A stretch of 64,000 nt of DNA from contig NZ_JAYEEQ010000009.1 in NCBI RefSeq assembly GCF_034651555.1, forward strand, positions 85,396-149,395, in the 5' to 3' direction. The notes below the pieces were generated by a model. That model made no database searches. It was not told the DNA's origin and saw nothing but the letters and a program-made list of their open reading frames with translations. The number at the start of each line of letters is the position of its first letter. The stretch's first letter is position 1. The stretch comes from Aurantibrevibacter litoralis. Lineage in GTDB: Bacteria; Bacteroidota; Bacteroidia; Flavobacteriales; Flavobacteriaceae. Shown piece by piece: positions 25,130 through 33,782 of the stretch. The position numbers were made by a program, and so were the translations under genes.

Positions 25130-26710
25130 ATGAACAAAAGGTTATTTGCGCTCTTAGTGATTTTAATGAGCCTTTCGCTATTAGGAATCATTTTTGTACA
25201 GGGCTATTGGATAAAGAAATCGGTAGAAGATAAAGAAGAGCAATTTTCCAATACTATTTCCGATATTTTAAGCAAAGTTGCAGAAAAGATCGAGAATCGG
25301 GAAATGAAAGACTATGCCGACGGATTTTTAAAACTAAAAGATAGCATTGGCGAACCAAAAAGTTCTCATTTTAGAAATTTTTTCTTTGTAGATAAGGATA
25401 TAAATTCCAACGAGATTTTGCTGTATTCTCACGGCATTTTAGAAGAGGATTACAATATGGCCTCTACGTTCTTTGATAATGGCATTAATGGAGATTCTAG
25501 TTTGATAAAAGGATTTACCAGTAAACGTACCAAAACAATTTTTAAGGAAGATTATGGCTTAGACGGAAAGCAATTTCGACTTAATCCCGTGCAAAAATTA
25601 GAGAAGATTGGGGGGCTATCGTCTATTGACAAAGCCGTTTTTGACGATGTTTTTCGGGAAAATGCAAAGACAATTCCCATTCATCAACGGGTAACGCGGC
25701 AAGAGATTGAACTGCTGCTTGGCAATGAGTTAAAAAATAGAGGTATTACCATAGATTTTGAATACGGTATTTACAGTAGGGGACTACCCACCAAAGTAAA
25801 ATCGCCCAAATTCAAATTTTCTAATTTAACCCTGTATAAGGCACCTATTTTTTCGGATAGCGAAGGAAACACCAATTTTTCATTGCTTATTTCCTTTCCA
25901 GAAAAAAAGCGATTTTTATTACAATCAATAATTGGGATGGCCCTACTGTCGTTGATTTTTACACTGATCATTATGGTAGCGTATGGCAGTGCCATTTACC
26001 AACTCATCCGTCAAAAACAGATTTCGGAAATTAAATCTGATTTTATCAATAACATGACCCATGAGTTTAAGACCCCCATTGCGACTATAAACTTAGCGGT
26101 AGAAGCTATTAGAAACCCGAAAATTATAGTAGATCAGGAAAAGGTTTTTCGCTATTTGCAAATGATTAAAGATGAGAATAAGCGTATGCACGCACAGGTA
26201 GAGAATGTGTTGCGAATATCTAAGCTTGAAAAAAATCAATTGGACATTAGTAAGGATAGGGTTAATGTGCACGACATAGTGCAGGATGCCATAGCCCATG
26301 TAGAATTAATCGTTGCAGACCGATCCGGTTATATAAAAACACATTTGGATTCTGAACGATCTGATGTATTGGCAAGCGAAATGCATTTTACGAATGTAAT
26401 CGTAAATATTTTAGATAATGCCATAAAATATTCGCCCGAAGAACCCAAGATTGATATCTATACCGAATTGGTAAAAAATCATATTGTCATAAAAATTAAA
26501 GATCAAGGTGCAGGAATGAGTAAAGCTGTGCTAAAGCGGGTTTTTGAACAGTTTTATAGAGAACACACCGGGGATGTGCACAACGTAAAAGGTCATGGTT
26601 TAGGTTTGGCCTACGTAAAAAAAATAATTGAAGATCATCAAGGCGAAGTTTACGCAGAAAGTGAAAAAGGTAAAGGAAGTACTTTCTACATTAAACTCCC
26701 TTTAATTTAA
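25130..26710 (+). CDS. Sensor histidine kinase (RprX-like)
   Basis: A 526-residue membrane kinase. A first helix (about 6-25) and a second (about 265-290) flank a 235-residue extracytoplasmic sensor region with no recognised domain. The HisKA domain carries the phosphorylated His311 in NNMTHEFKTPIATINLA. The ATPase domain shows the N box NVIVNILDNAIKYS, G1 DQGAGMS and G2 GHGLGLAYVKKI. The layout matches RprX of Bacteroides and its flavobacterial relatives. The response-regulator gene starts 5 bp after the stop, so the two form one system. The signal sensed is unknown. Confidence 0.92.
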   Translation: MNKRLFALLVILMSLSLLGIIFVQGYWIKKSVEDKEEQFSNTISDILSKVAEKIENREMKDYADGFLKLKDSIGEPKSSHFRNFFFVDKDINSNEILLYSHGILEEDYNMASTFFDNGINGDSSLIKGFTSKRTKTIFKEDYGLDGKQFRLNPVQKLEKIGGLSSIDKAVFDDVFRENAKTIPIHQRVTRQEIELLLGNELKNRGITIDFEYGIYSRGLPTKVKSPKFKFSNLTLYKAPIFSDSEGNTNFSLLISFPEKKRFLLQSIIGMALLSLIFTLIIMVAYGSAIYQLIRQKQISEIKSDFINNMTHEFKTPIATINLAVEAIRNPKIIVDQEKVFRYLQMIKDENKRMHAQVENVLRISKLEKNQLDISKDRVNVHDIVQDAIAHVELIVADRSGYIKTHLDSERSDVLASEMHFTNVIVNILDNAIKYSPEEPKIDIYTELVKNHIVIKIKDQGAGMSKAVLKRVFEQFYREHTGDVHNVKGHGLGLAYVKKIIEDHQGEVYAESEKGKGSTFYIKLPLI

Positions 26711-26715
26711 AAATT

Positions 26716-27423
26716 ATGGAAACGATAAACAAAAAGATTTTGCTAGTAGAAGACGATCCCAATTTTGGTACCGTACTCAAAGATTATTTAGCGATGAATG
26801 ACTTTGATGTAACCTTGGCTAAAAATGGGATGGAAGGTTTTGAAAAATTTAAAAAAGATAATTACGACGTGTGCATTTTGGATGTCATGATGCCCTATAA
26901 AGATGGGTTTACGCTGGCCAAAGAAATACGAGAGAAAAACGAAAATGTACCCATTGTTTTTCTAACGGCAAAAACCATGAAAGAAGATGTTTTAAAAGGG
27001 TATAAAGCAGGTGCCGATGATTATCTTAACAAACCTTTTGATTCTGAAGTTTTGCTAATGAAACTTAAAGCGATAATACAGCGAAAAGCATCGAACACCT
27101 TGGCGGAAAGCAAACAGTTCGAGTTTGTTATCGGAGGGTTTCACCTTAATTCTAAATTACGGTTTTTAAAATACAAAGACGAACCCGCTATTAAACTTTC
27201 GCCCAAAGAAAATGAATTACTGCGCTTGTTAGCTCTGTACGAAAACGACCTTATGCCTCGCGAACTGGCATTAACTAAAATTTGGCGTGATGATAATTAT
27301 TTCACTTCCAGAAGTATGGACGTGTATATTGCCAAACTAAGAAAATACTTGAAAAAAGATGACACCGTTGAGATTTTAAATATTCACGGTGAAGGCTTTC
27401 GATTGGTAATCAAGAAAGATTAA
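26716..27423 (+). CDS. Response regulator, OmpR/RprY family
   Basis: A 235-residue transcription factor. The receiver domain (1 to about 125) has acidic pair Asp13-Asp14, phospho-acceptor Asp56 in LDVMMP, Thr84 and Lys106 in NKPF. A winged-helix DNA-binding domain follows (about 140-235), with SPKENELLRLLALYEND and RSMDVYIAKLRKYLKKD. It is the partner of the kinase directly upstream. A bidirectional terminator follows. Target genes cannot be told from the sequence. Confidence 0.93.
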   Translation: METINKKILLVEDDPNFGTVLKDYLAMNDFDVTLAKNGMEGFEKFKKDNYDVCILDVMMPYKDGFTLAKEIREKNENVPIVFLTAKTMKEDVLKGYKAGADDYLNKPFDSEVLLMKLKAIIQRKASNTLAESKQFEFVIGGFHLNSKLRFLKYKDEPAIKLSPKENELLRLLALYENDLMPRELALTKIWRDDNYFTSRSMDVYIAKLRKYLKKDDTVEILNIHGEGFRLVIKKD

Positions 27424-27448
27424 CCAAATCGCAAACAATATGTATAAG

Positions 27449-27486
27449 GCCATTCAAAAATTAAATTTGAATGGCTTTTATTTTTG
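27449..27486. terminator. Bidirectional terminator between the response regulator and gntK
   Basis: Arms GCCATTCAAA (27449-27458) and TTTGAATGGC (27466-27475), then a T-rich run on the + strand. The last bases overlap the gntK stop codon. The two genes converge here, so the hairpin can serve both. Confidence 0.75.
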
Positions 27487-27996
27487 CGTAGTCTTAATCG
27501 TAGCAATAATTTCATCGACCATAGCTTGTGGCGTTTGATTTATGGAAATGGTTACACTTACCGCAGGTTCTTCTAAAGCTTCAAATTGCGATTTCAATAG
27601 GGTAGGAGGCATAAAATGTCCGCTTCTCTGCTGCATCCGTTGTTGAATTTCTTCAAAACTACCTTTTAAAAAAACCCAGACCACCCGGTCTTCAATCCCC
27701 TTTGCAAGGAGCTCTCTGTACCTCTCTTTTAGCGCCGAGCAGACGATAACAGCACCATGTTGAAGCTGTGTTTTGGCTAAGGCATTGAGCGCTTCAAGCC
27801 ATCCCAATCTATCGGTATCGGTGAGTGGCGTTCCGGCAGCCATTTTTTCGACATTTTGTTCGCTGTGGTAATCGTCTCCATCAAAAAACGGAATCTGTAG
27901 TGCTTGGGCTAAACCCTTTCCAATTGTAGTTTTGCCGCTACCGGATACACCCATCACATAAAAAATGGAAGTTGCTACAGGCTGTTGCGCTATCAT
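27478..27996 (-). CDS. gntK: Gluconokinase
   Basis: A 172-residue kinase that phosphorylates gluconate to 6-phosphogluconate. The P-loop GVSGSGKTTIG (about 16-26) is followed by the substrate motif FFDGDDYHSEQN and TDTDRLGWLEAL, the pattern of the GntK family, and later VCSALKERYRELL. The length is typical. It is the last gene of an operon with miaA and the ion channel; its ATG overlaps the miaA stop by four bases. No gluconate transporter is nearby, so the link to miaA is probably only transcriptional. Confidence 0.92.
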   Translation of the reverse strand: MIAQQPVATSIFYVMGVSGSGKTTIGKGLAQALQIPFFDGDDYHSEQNVEKMAAGTPLTDTDRLGWLEALNALAKTQLQHGAVIVCSALKERYRELLAKGIEDRVVWVFLKGSFEEIQQRMQQRSGHFMPPTLLKSQFEALEEPAVSVTISINQTPQAMVDEIIATIKTTQK

Positions 27997-28907
27997 GTGC
28001 TTTGAATTTTAGTATTTATTTCGCTAAGTATTTTTGTGCTACTGTCATTGTACGCAAACCAATGTGTTTGCGGAGTTTTTTTAAACCATGTAATTTGTCT
28101 TTTGGCAAAACGGCGTGTATTTTTTTTTATTTCTTCAACCGCCACCTCAAGGGGGTACTTTCCTTCAAAATACCCAAACAATTCTTTATAGCCAACAGTT
28201 TGCAGCGCATTAAATTTTTTGTAGGGCAAAAGCTTTTCGGCTTCTAAAAGAAGCCCACACCGCATCATTTCATCTACTCTTTGGTTAATTCTAGTATAGA
28301 TAATATCCCGATCGGCCTGTAGACCAATGCTATGGGAAACAAAATTTCTACGGATTTTGGGTTGCGACAAAAAAGAAGAGTAGGACCGCCCTGTGCCCAC
28401 ACAAATTTCTAAGGCTCGTATAAGTCGATGCGGATTTGCAACATCTACGCGCAGGTAATATTCAGGATCAAGACGTTTTAGCATGTGCTGAAGTACGGGT
28501 AAACCTTCGTTTCTAAAACGTTCATTGAGCTGATTTCGAATATCGGCCGGCACAGTCGGAAAGCTATCTAACCCGTTGAGTACCGCATCAACATACAGCC
28601 CGCTGCCGCCTACCATAACAACGATGTCCTGATGTTTAAAAAGGGAATCTAACTTGGCTATGGCATCTCTTTCAAAATCGCCTACCGAGTACGAATCTTT
28701 AATGCTCTTATGTTGAATAAAATGATGCTTCACTTTTAACAACTCATCTGAAGATGGTACCGCTGTACCTATTGCCATTTCTTTAAAAAACTGCCGAGAA
28801 TCTGCCGAAATGATCTCGGTATTATAATGTGTGGCCACATCAATAGCCAAGGTTGTCTTGCCAATTGCTGTAGGGCCTATAATAACGATAAGATATTTTT
28901 CTTTCAT
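27993..28907 (-). CDS. miaA: tRNA dimethylallyltransferase
   Basis: MiaA attaches a dimethylallyl group to A37 of tRNAs that read codons starting with U. The 304-residue protein shows the P-loop GPTAIGKTTLA (11-21), the SADSRQFF motif, VGGSGLYVDAVL and the C-terminal YAKRQ-like segment FAKRQITWFKK. The length is normal. It lies between the ion-channel gene (four-base overlap) and gntK (four-base overlap), forming a tight three-gene unit. Confidence 0.95.
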   Translation of the reverse strand: MKEKYLIVIIGPTAIGKTTLAIDVATHYNTEIISADSRQFFKEMAIGTAVPSSDELLKVKHHFIQHKSIKDSYSVGDFERDAIAKLDSLFKHQDIVVMVGGSGLYVDAVLNGLDSFPTVPADIRNQLNERFRNEGLPVLQHMLKRLDPEYYLRVDVANPHRLIRALEICVGTGRSYSSFLSQPKIRRNFVSHSIGLQADRDIIYTRINQRVDEMMRCGLLLEAEKLLPYKKFNALQTVGYKELFGYFEGKYPLEVAVEEIKKNTRRFAKRQITWFKKTPQTHWFAYNDSSTKILSEINTKIQST

Positions 28908-29740
28908 TGCGCTTCACTCAAGGCATGTCCACATTGTTCACAATATTTGGCGTGTTTTGAAGCTATGGCGTTACCACATTGAGCGCATGTACTTTTATCC
29001 GTTTTTTTGCTTTTGTTTTTAAAACTAGCATATTCTGCCGACACAATGCCTGTGGGTACTGCAATAACACCATATCCCATGATCATGATAAGCGTAGCAA
29101 TAAAGCGTCCCAGTCCGGTTTGCGGCGAGATATCCCCGTAGCCCACGGTGGTAAGGGTAACAATAGTCCAATAGGCACTATCCGGGATGCTGTTGTAACC
29201 ATTTTCCGGTCCTTCTACCAAATACATTAAGGTTCCTAATAGAACGGAAATTATAATCATGAAAAACATGAAAATAAATATTTTAGCCCTACTAACCTTT
29301 AATGCGTTTACTAAATTATTTGATTCTCCTACGAAATGCATCAACTTTAATATTCTAAAAACCCGTAATAGGCGCAATGCCCTTACCGCCGTAACATATT
29401 GGGAACCAACAATAAAAAAAGAAATGTATTTGGGTACGGTCGAGATATAGTCAATAATACCTAACGCACTAAAAATATACTTTGTGGGCTTTTTAATACA
29501 GACGATCCGTAAAATATATTCTATGGTAAAAAGAACAGTAACGATCCATTCCGAAATATTAAAAAAGCCTTGGTATTTTATGCCATAGGATGGAATACTT
29601 TCCAACATTACGACAAGAATACTATATAGAATTACAACAAGCAAAATAAGATCGAACATGCGACCGGCTCTGGTATGAGTGCCATAAATTACTTCATGAA
29701 TCTTTTCCTTCCAAGTTTGTGGAGCTTCAAATTCCTTCAA
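28904..29740 (-). CDS. Voltage-gated K+ channel-like protein with C-terminal zinc ribbon
   Basis: A 278-residue six-helix ion channel. Residues about 28-235 form S1-S6, with an arginine-bearing S4 (Arg120, 123, 126, 129) and the potassium selectivity filter TVGYGD at 198-203. After S6 the cytoplasmic tail ends in a four-cysteine zinc ribbon, Cys252, Cys255, Cys267 and Cys270 (CAQC and CEQC). It should conduct K+ across the inner membrane; the ribbon may bind zinc or a partner and modulate gating. The gene lies 3 bp after the exonuclease gene and overlaps miaA. Confidence 0.9.
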   Translation of the reverse strand: MKEFEAPQTWKEKIHEVIYGTHTRAGRMFDLILLVVILYSILVVMLESIPSYGIKYQGFFNISEWIVTVLFTIEYILRIVCIKKPTKYIFSALGIIDYISTVPKYISFFIVGSQYVTAVRALRLLRVFRILKLMHFVGESNNLVNALKVSRAKIFIFMFFMIIISVLLGTLMYLVEGPENGYNSIPDSAYWTIVTLTTVGYGDISPQTGLGRFIATLIMIMGYGVIAVPTGIVSAEYASFKNKSKKTDKSTCAQCGNAIASKHAKYCEQCGHALSEAQ

Positions 29741-29743
29741 TAC

Positions 29744-31114
29744 TTACGATTTAAGTTCTACTGTTTTAAAATCCTTCTGTTTTCTATAATAATGTTCAAT
29801 GATGTGTTGCGCATTTATATTCCATTTTACTGGTACTATAATAGCATCCAAAACTTGGGGGTTATAGATTTGATGATTGAGTTCATAAAAACCAAGGCCT
29901 TTAAAGATACCATTTTTGATTAAAACAGCACTTCTTTCACCGATATTACGTCCTTTCCCGGTAAGGAGGATATTCTTAGAGGTGAGACTATATCGTTGTA
30001 TGGCTTGGAACACCCTTTCATTATACTCCATTGGTTGCTCTTTCTGAATACAGGCACCCAGACAATTCTGATCTGTATATTTAGAACAGTTTTTTTTTGC
30101 CTCGGACAAACCTACTAATTTATCGCATAATTGAAATTCTTCCGAAATCTGACGCAAAAACTGTACGCCGGCAATATAACTTCTAAACGTTCCTATGGGA
30201 TTTGGGTTTTCATGCTCCGGCAGAATGCGTAGTGTGCGGTAGCCATCCTCATTCATGCTGCTGTACAGCCCATGGGTAAATCGCTTTCCTCTTAAATTCT
30301 TAAGGTAGCGAGGTCGTAGACGTAAAAGTGCTTCATGGGCTTTTAAATCGGCTATTAATTCGCTTCCAGTTCTTTCAAAGGTCACCTTCTTAGTTTCCTT
30401 CTGCAGTTTTATATTGAGGGGGTTTGTACCCGTAAAATGTTGATTTACTCTTTTTTTAATATTCCTGCTTTTGCCCAAAAACAGCACATCACCTTCTTTA
30501 TTATGCAAATAATAGACTCCTGTTTCCGAGGGTAGTGCAGCCACCATGTCTAATTGTCGGGCTGTAAGCTCCCCCAAGCTTTCCGCTCTAATGACTGATT
30601 TAAGGATGGTTTTGTCTAAATCCTTATCCAATAGCAACTTAAATAATTTTAGGGTGGCCAACGCATCCCCATTGGCTCGGTGCCGATCACTTACCGGGAT
30701 TCCCAAGGAACGAACCAATTTACCCAGACTATACGATGCTGCATTAGGGATAAGACTCTTAGACAAATCTACTGTGCATAACGTCTTGCGTTCAAAGCTG
30801 TAGCCCAAGCGTCTAAATTCTGTTCTCAAAATACGGTAGTCGAACTGCGCATTATGCGCTACTATAATTGCATTCTCCGTGATTTCTACAATGCGTTTAG
30901 CCACTTCGTAAAATTTAGGAGCTGTTTGTAGCATATGGTTGTTTATGCCTGTAAGATTCACGACAAAAGGCTGTATTTCCTTTTCGGGATTAACAAGGCT
31001 AATAAATACATCTACCACCTCATGCCCATCAAATTTGTGAATCGCAATTTCGGTAATGCCCTCTTCATTGTATTTTCCGCCGGTTGTTTCAATATCCAAT
31101 ATTGCGTACATCAT
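29744..31114 (-). CDS. DEDDh exonuclease / GIY-YIG nuclease fusion
   Basis: A 456-residue DNA-repair-type protein. The N-terminal domain (1 to about 170) is a DnaQ-like 3'-5' exonuclease: Asp and Glu in LDIETTG, VAHNAQFDYRIL, and HRANGDALAT with the catalytic His and Asp. A GIY-YIG nuclease domain like that of UvrC and Cho follows (about 195-280), with GVYYLHNKEGDVLFLGKS and RVNQHF. The C-terminal 170 residues contain a Cys-rich stretch (CSKYTDQNCLGAC). Such fusions are known in Bacteroidetes and Actinobacteria. It may act in nucleotide-excision-type repair. No UvrA/B gene is adjacent. Confidence 0.88.
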   Translation of the reverse strand: MMYAILDIETTGGKYNEEGITEIAIHKFDGHEVVDVFISLVNPEKEIQPFVVNLTGINNHMLQTAPKFYEVAKRIVEITENAIIVAHNAQFDYRILRTEFRRLGYSFERKTLCTVDLSKSLIPNAASYSLGKLVRSLGIPVSDRHRANGDALATLKLFKLLLDKDLDKTILKSVIRAESLGELTARQLDMVAALPSETGVYYLHNKEGDVLFLGKSRNIKKRVNQHFTGTNPLNIKLQKETKKVTFERTGSELIADLKAHEALLRLRPRYLKNLRGKRFTHGLYSSMNEDGYRTLRILPEHENPNPIGTFRSYIAGVQFLRQISEEFQLCDKLVGLSEAKKNCSKYTDQNCLGACIQKEQPMEYNERVFQAIQRYSLTSKNILLTGKGRNIGERSAVLIKNGIFKGLGFYELNHQIYNPQVLDAIIVPVKWNINAQHIIEHYYRKQKDFKTVELKS

Positions 31115-31144
31115 CTACTTTTCTCTTTATGCGGTGCTACTTTC

Positions 31145-31801
31145 CTAAAGGGTTCTGTCTCCAAAGATACTACTTCCAATACGTACCATGGTACTCCCTT
31201 CCGCTATGGCTATCTGATAATCGCCACTCATGCCCATAGACAAGATTTCAACTTCCGGTAGTCGCTTGGCTATTCGAGCATAAAGAGCTTTCAGGCCTTT
31301 AAATTCACGACGAATTTGATCCTTGTTTTCGGTAAAGGTGGCCATACCCATGAGGCCTTTTATCTGTACATGGCGCAACGCCTTAAAGGTTTCTGAATCT
31401 ATAATTTTTAAAAGTTCATCTTCATCAAAACCGAATTTTGTTTCCTCGGCCGCTATGTGTATTTGTAGCAAACAAGGAATGATGCGACGGTGTTTTTTCG
31501 CCTGTTTATCAATAGCCAGTAGTACCTTTAAACTATCTACACCATGAATTAGCGTTACAAAGGAAGCCATGTACTTTATTTTGTTCGTTTGTACATGCCC
31601 AATCATGTGCCACTGTATGTCCTTAGGCAAGGCTTCCCATTTTTCTACCATTTCTTGAACTCTATTTTCCCCAAAAATCCGTTGCCCGGCATCATAAGCT
31701 TCTTGGAGTACGGAAATAGGCTTTGTTTTAGATACCGCAACAAGATGTACCCATGGAGGAATAGATTCTTTTACTTGTGCTAATTGTGTGGCTACCGACA
31801 T
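31145..31801 (-). CDS. YggS/PLPBP-family pyridoxal phosphate homeostasis protein
   Basis: A 218-residue TIM-barrel PLP-binding protein. The lysine that binds PLP lies in LVAVSKTKP near residue 26; typical blocks follow: FGENRVQEMVEKW, WHMIGHVQTNKIK and SMGMSGDYQIAIAEGSTMVRIGSSIFG. Family members have no known enzyme activity; they keep free PLP in balance and affect amino-acid metabolism. It lies between the LolD-like gene and the exonuclease gene, with short gaps. Confidence 0.94.
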   Translation of the reverse strand: MSVATQLAQVKESIPPWVHLVAVSKTKPISVLQEAYDAGQRIFGENRVQEMVEKWEALPKDIQWHMIGHVQTNKIKYMASFVTLIHGVDSLKVLLAIDKQAKKHRRIIPCLLQIHIAAEETKFGFDEDELLKIIDSETFKALRHVQIKGLMGMATFTENKDQIRREFKGLKALYARIAKRLPEVEILSMGMSGDYQIAIAEGSTMVRIGSSIFGDRTL

Positions 31802-31860
31802 GAAGCTGTGTTTTGTGTCATTCGTAATTACTTTATTAAAAAAGGCATTAAATTGCGTGG

Positions 31861-32523
31861 TTACGGTTTTATATTCCCATCTACCATAACCAATTTTCGA
31901 TCGGCCATATTGGCCAAGTCCTCATTGTGTGTTACAATCACAAAGGTTTGTCCAAAGGTATTTCGCAACTCAAAAAAAAGGCGGTGCAAGTTGTCGGCAC
32001 TTTCAGAATCTAAATTTCCGCTAGGTTCATCGGCAAAAATAATGGAGGGATTATTTACCAAGGCACGAGCTACGGCTACACGCTGCTGTTCGCCACCCGA
32101 AAGAGCGCTGGGTTTATGATGGTAACGATGCGAAAGGCCAAGAAAATTGAGCAACTCCTTCGCTCTGTTTTCAGCTTGTATGCGTGGCGTTTGTTTGATA
32201 AAAGCCGGAATACATACGTTCTCTAGCGCCGTAAATTCGGGTAATAATTGATGAAATTGAAAAATAAAACCAATATGCTCGTTTCTAAACCGCGCCAATT
32301 CCTTATCTCCGAGCGCATTAATAGCGACATCTCGGATAAGCAATCTGCTTTCTGCCTTATTGCTTTGTACGTCTAAAGTGCCGAGTATCTGCAGTAATGT
32401 GGTTTTTCCGGCACCGGATGCACCAACAATAGAAACGATTTCGCCTTTTTTTATATGTAGATGTACTCCCTTTAAAACTTCAAGTTCACCATAGGATTTT
32501 TTTATATTTTCTGCCTTTATCAT
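31861..32523 (-). CDS. LolD-like ABC transporter ATPase
   Basis: A 220-residue ATP-binding subunit of the LolD/MacB type. Walker A GASGAGKTTLLQ (about 34-45), Q loop FIFQFHQLLPEF, signature LSGGEQQRVAVARA, and Walker B IIFADEPSGNLD are all intact. The RLLIRDVAINAL insert between Walker A and the Q loop is usual for LolD. It probably powers a lipoprotein-release or related exporter; the permease subunits are not adjacent, as is common in Bacteroidetes. The first gene of a leftward group with yggS. Confidence 0.9.
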   Translation of the reverse strand: MIKAENIKKSYGELEVLKGVHLHIKKGEIVSIVGASGAGKTTLLQILGTLDVQSNKAESRLLIRDVAINALGDKELARFRNEHIGFIFQFHQLLPEFTALENVCIPAFIKQTPRIQAENRAKELLNFLGLSHRYHHKPSALSGGEQQRVAVARALVNNPSIIFADEPSGNLDSESADNLHRLFFELRNTFGQTFVIVTHNEDLANMADRKLVMVDGNIKP

Positions 32524-32691
32524 TTGCTGACTTTTATTATTTTATCCTTACGCAGTATCTATTTGCACAAGTACCTTTTAGAACTACACCTTGCGATCCC
32601 AAAATTACTTTCAATTACCTTAGAAAAATATTATAATTTCATTTTTGAAGCAAATTAAACGGTAAATGATTATTTTGTCCAAAGAATTGAA

Positions 32692-32699
32692 TAACTTTG
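32692..32699 (+). promoter_or_regulatory. Candidate -7 box for folE
   Basis: TAACTTTG fully matches TAnnTTTG and lies 75 bp before the folE ATG, with a TTTTG about 14-18 bases upstream of it. The leader would contain a small AGGTG/CACCT inverted repeat near 32742. Confidence 0.4.
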
Positions 32700-32774
32700 T
32701 TTATCATTTTTGCAAAAAACATAAACAATTAATCAAAAATAGGTGCATCACCTACGATACAAAACTCAAAAATA

Positions 32775-33374
32775 ATGGCTCCATATCAAAATCTGGAAGA
32801 ATACAATTTAGAAATCACAGAAGAAATAAGAGAAGGCTATGCGCATATCATCACCGAGCTCGGGGAAGATATCGCCAGAGAAGGGCTCCTAAAAACACCT
32901 GAAAGAGCTGCGAAAGCCATGCTCTTTTTAACCCAAGGCTACAAACAAGATGCCGTAGAAATACTAAAGGGAGCCATGTTTAAGGAAGATTATGACGATA
33001 TGGTCATTATAAAAAATATAGAGCTATATTCATTATGCGAACATCATATGTTGCCTTTTTTTGGAAAAGCTCATATTGCCTATATCCCAAACGGACATAT
33101 TGTGGGTCTAAGCAAAATACCTCGGGTGGTTGATGTCTTTGCCCGAAGATTGCAGGTACAGGAACGGCTAACGCACGATATTTTAGAATGCATAAACAGC
33201 ACCTTAAAACCGAAAGGGGTTGCGGTAGTGATCGAAGCATCGCATATGTGCATGATGATGCGTGGGGTTCAAAAACAGAATTCAGTTACGACGACTTCCG
33301 GTTTTAGAGGTCAATTTGAAAAAATAGAGACACGTAATGAATTCTTAAAATTGTTGGGTTCGGATTTATCTTAG
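32775..33374 (+). CDS. folE: GTP cyclohydrolase I
   Basis: FolE converts GTP to dihydroneopterin triphosphate, the start of folate synthesis. The 199-residue protein has the zinc ligands Cys88 and His91 in SLCEHHMLPF and Cys159 in MCMMMRGVQ, and the family segment HIAYIPNGHIVGLSKIPR. The length and C-terminus (EFLKLL) are normal. It is monocistronic in appearance, with a clear -7 box upstream. Confidence 0.96.
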   Translation: MAPYQNLEEYNLEITEEIREGYAHIITELGEDIAREGLLKTPERAAKAMLFLTQGYKQDAVEILKGAMFKEDYDDMVIIKNIELYSLCEHHMLPFFGKAHIAYIPNGHIVGLSKIPRVVDVFARRLQVQERLTHDILECINSTLKPKGVAVVIEASHMCMMMRGVQKQNSVTTTSGFRGQFEKIETRNEFLKLLGSDLS

Positions 33375-33445
33375 GGTATATATGAAGTTTGTTTTGCTCA
33401 AAATATGTAATTTTAGACACCTAAAGTTATAATTCTATTATTGAC

Positions 33446-33748
33446 ATGTCAGAAGCAAAGGATCACAAATTTCGAAATCTGTTTTTAGGCCTTCTTTTTG
33501 ATGCCATTGGAATGCTTTCTTTCGTTATTCCCGGAATAGGCGAATTCTCAGATATTATATGGGCTCCCATATCGGGTTGGTTAATGACGCGACTCTACAA
33601 AGGCAAAATTGGAAAGGCGGCAGGATTGTTAAATTTTATTGAAGAACTTATCCCGGGATTGGATATCATTCCAAGTTTTACACTAATGTGGCTCTACACG
33701 TATGTGTTGGCCTCCGCATCGGTAAAAAAAACGATAACCATCGAGTAA
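33446..33748 (+). CDS. Small membrane protein of unknown function
   Basis: A 100-residue protein with two or three hydrophobic segments (about 10-30, 35-50 and 75-93), joined by short loops containing VIPGIGEFSDIIWAPISGW and FIEELIPGLDIIPSFTLMW. The repeated P-G-x-G/L-x-(D/E) loops resemble a pseudo-repeat of two similar halves. Similar unnamed proteins occur in flavobacteria. No function can be assigned. It stands between folE and the sulfite oxidase-like gene on the same strand. Confidence 0.7.
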   Translation: MSEAKDHKFRNLFLGLLFDAIGMLSFVIPGIGEFSDIIWAPISGWLMTRLYKGKIGKAAGLLNFIEELIPGLDIIPSFTLMWLYTYVLASASVKKTITIE

Positions 33749-33782
33749 ATCGCCTAGATAATTCCAAAATTTTATTTTCGAC

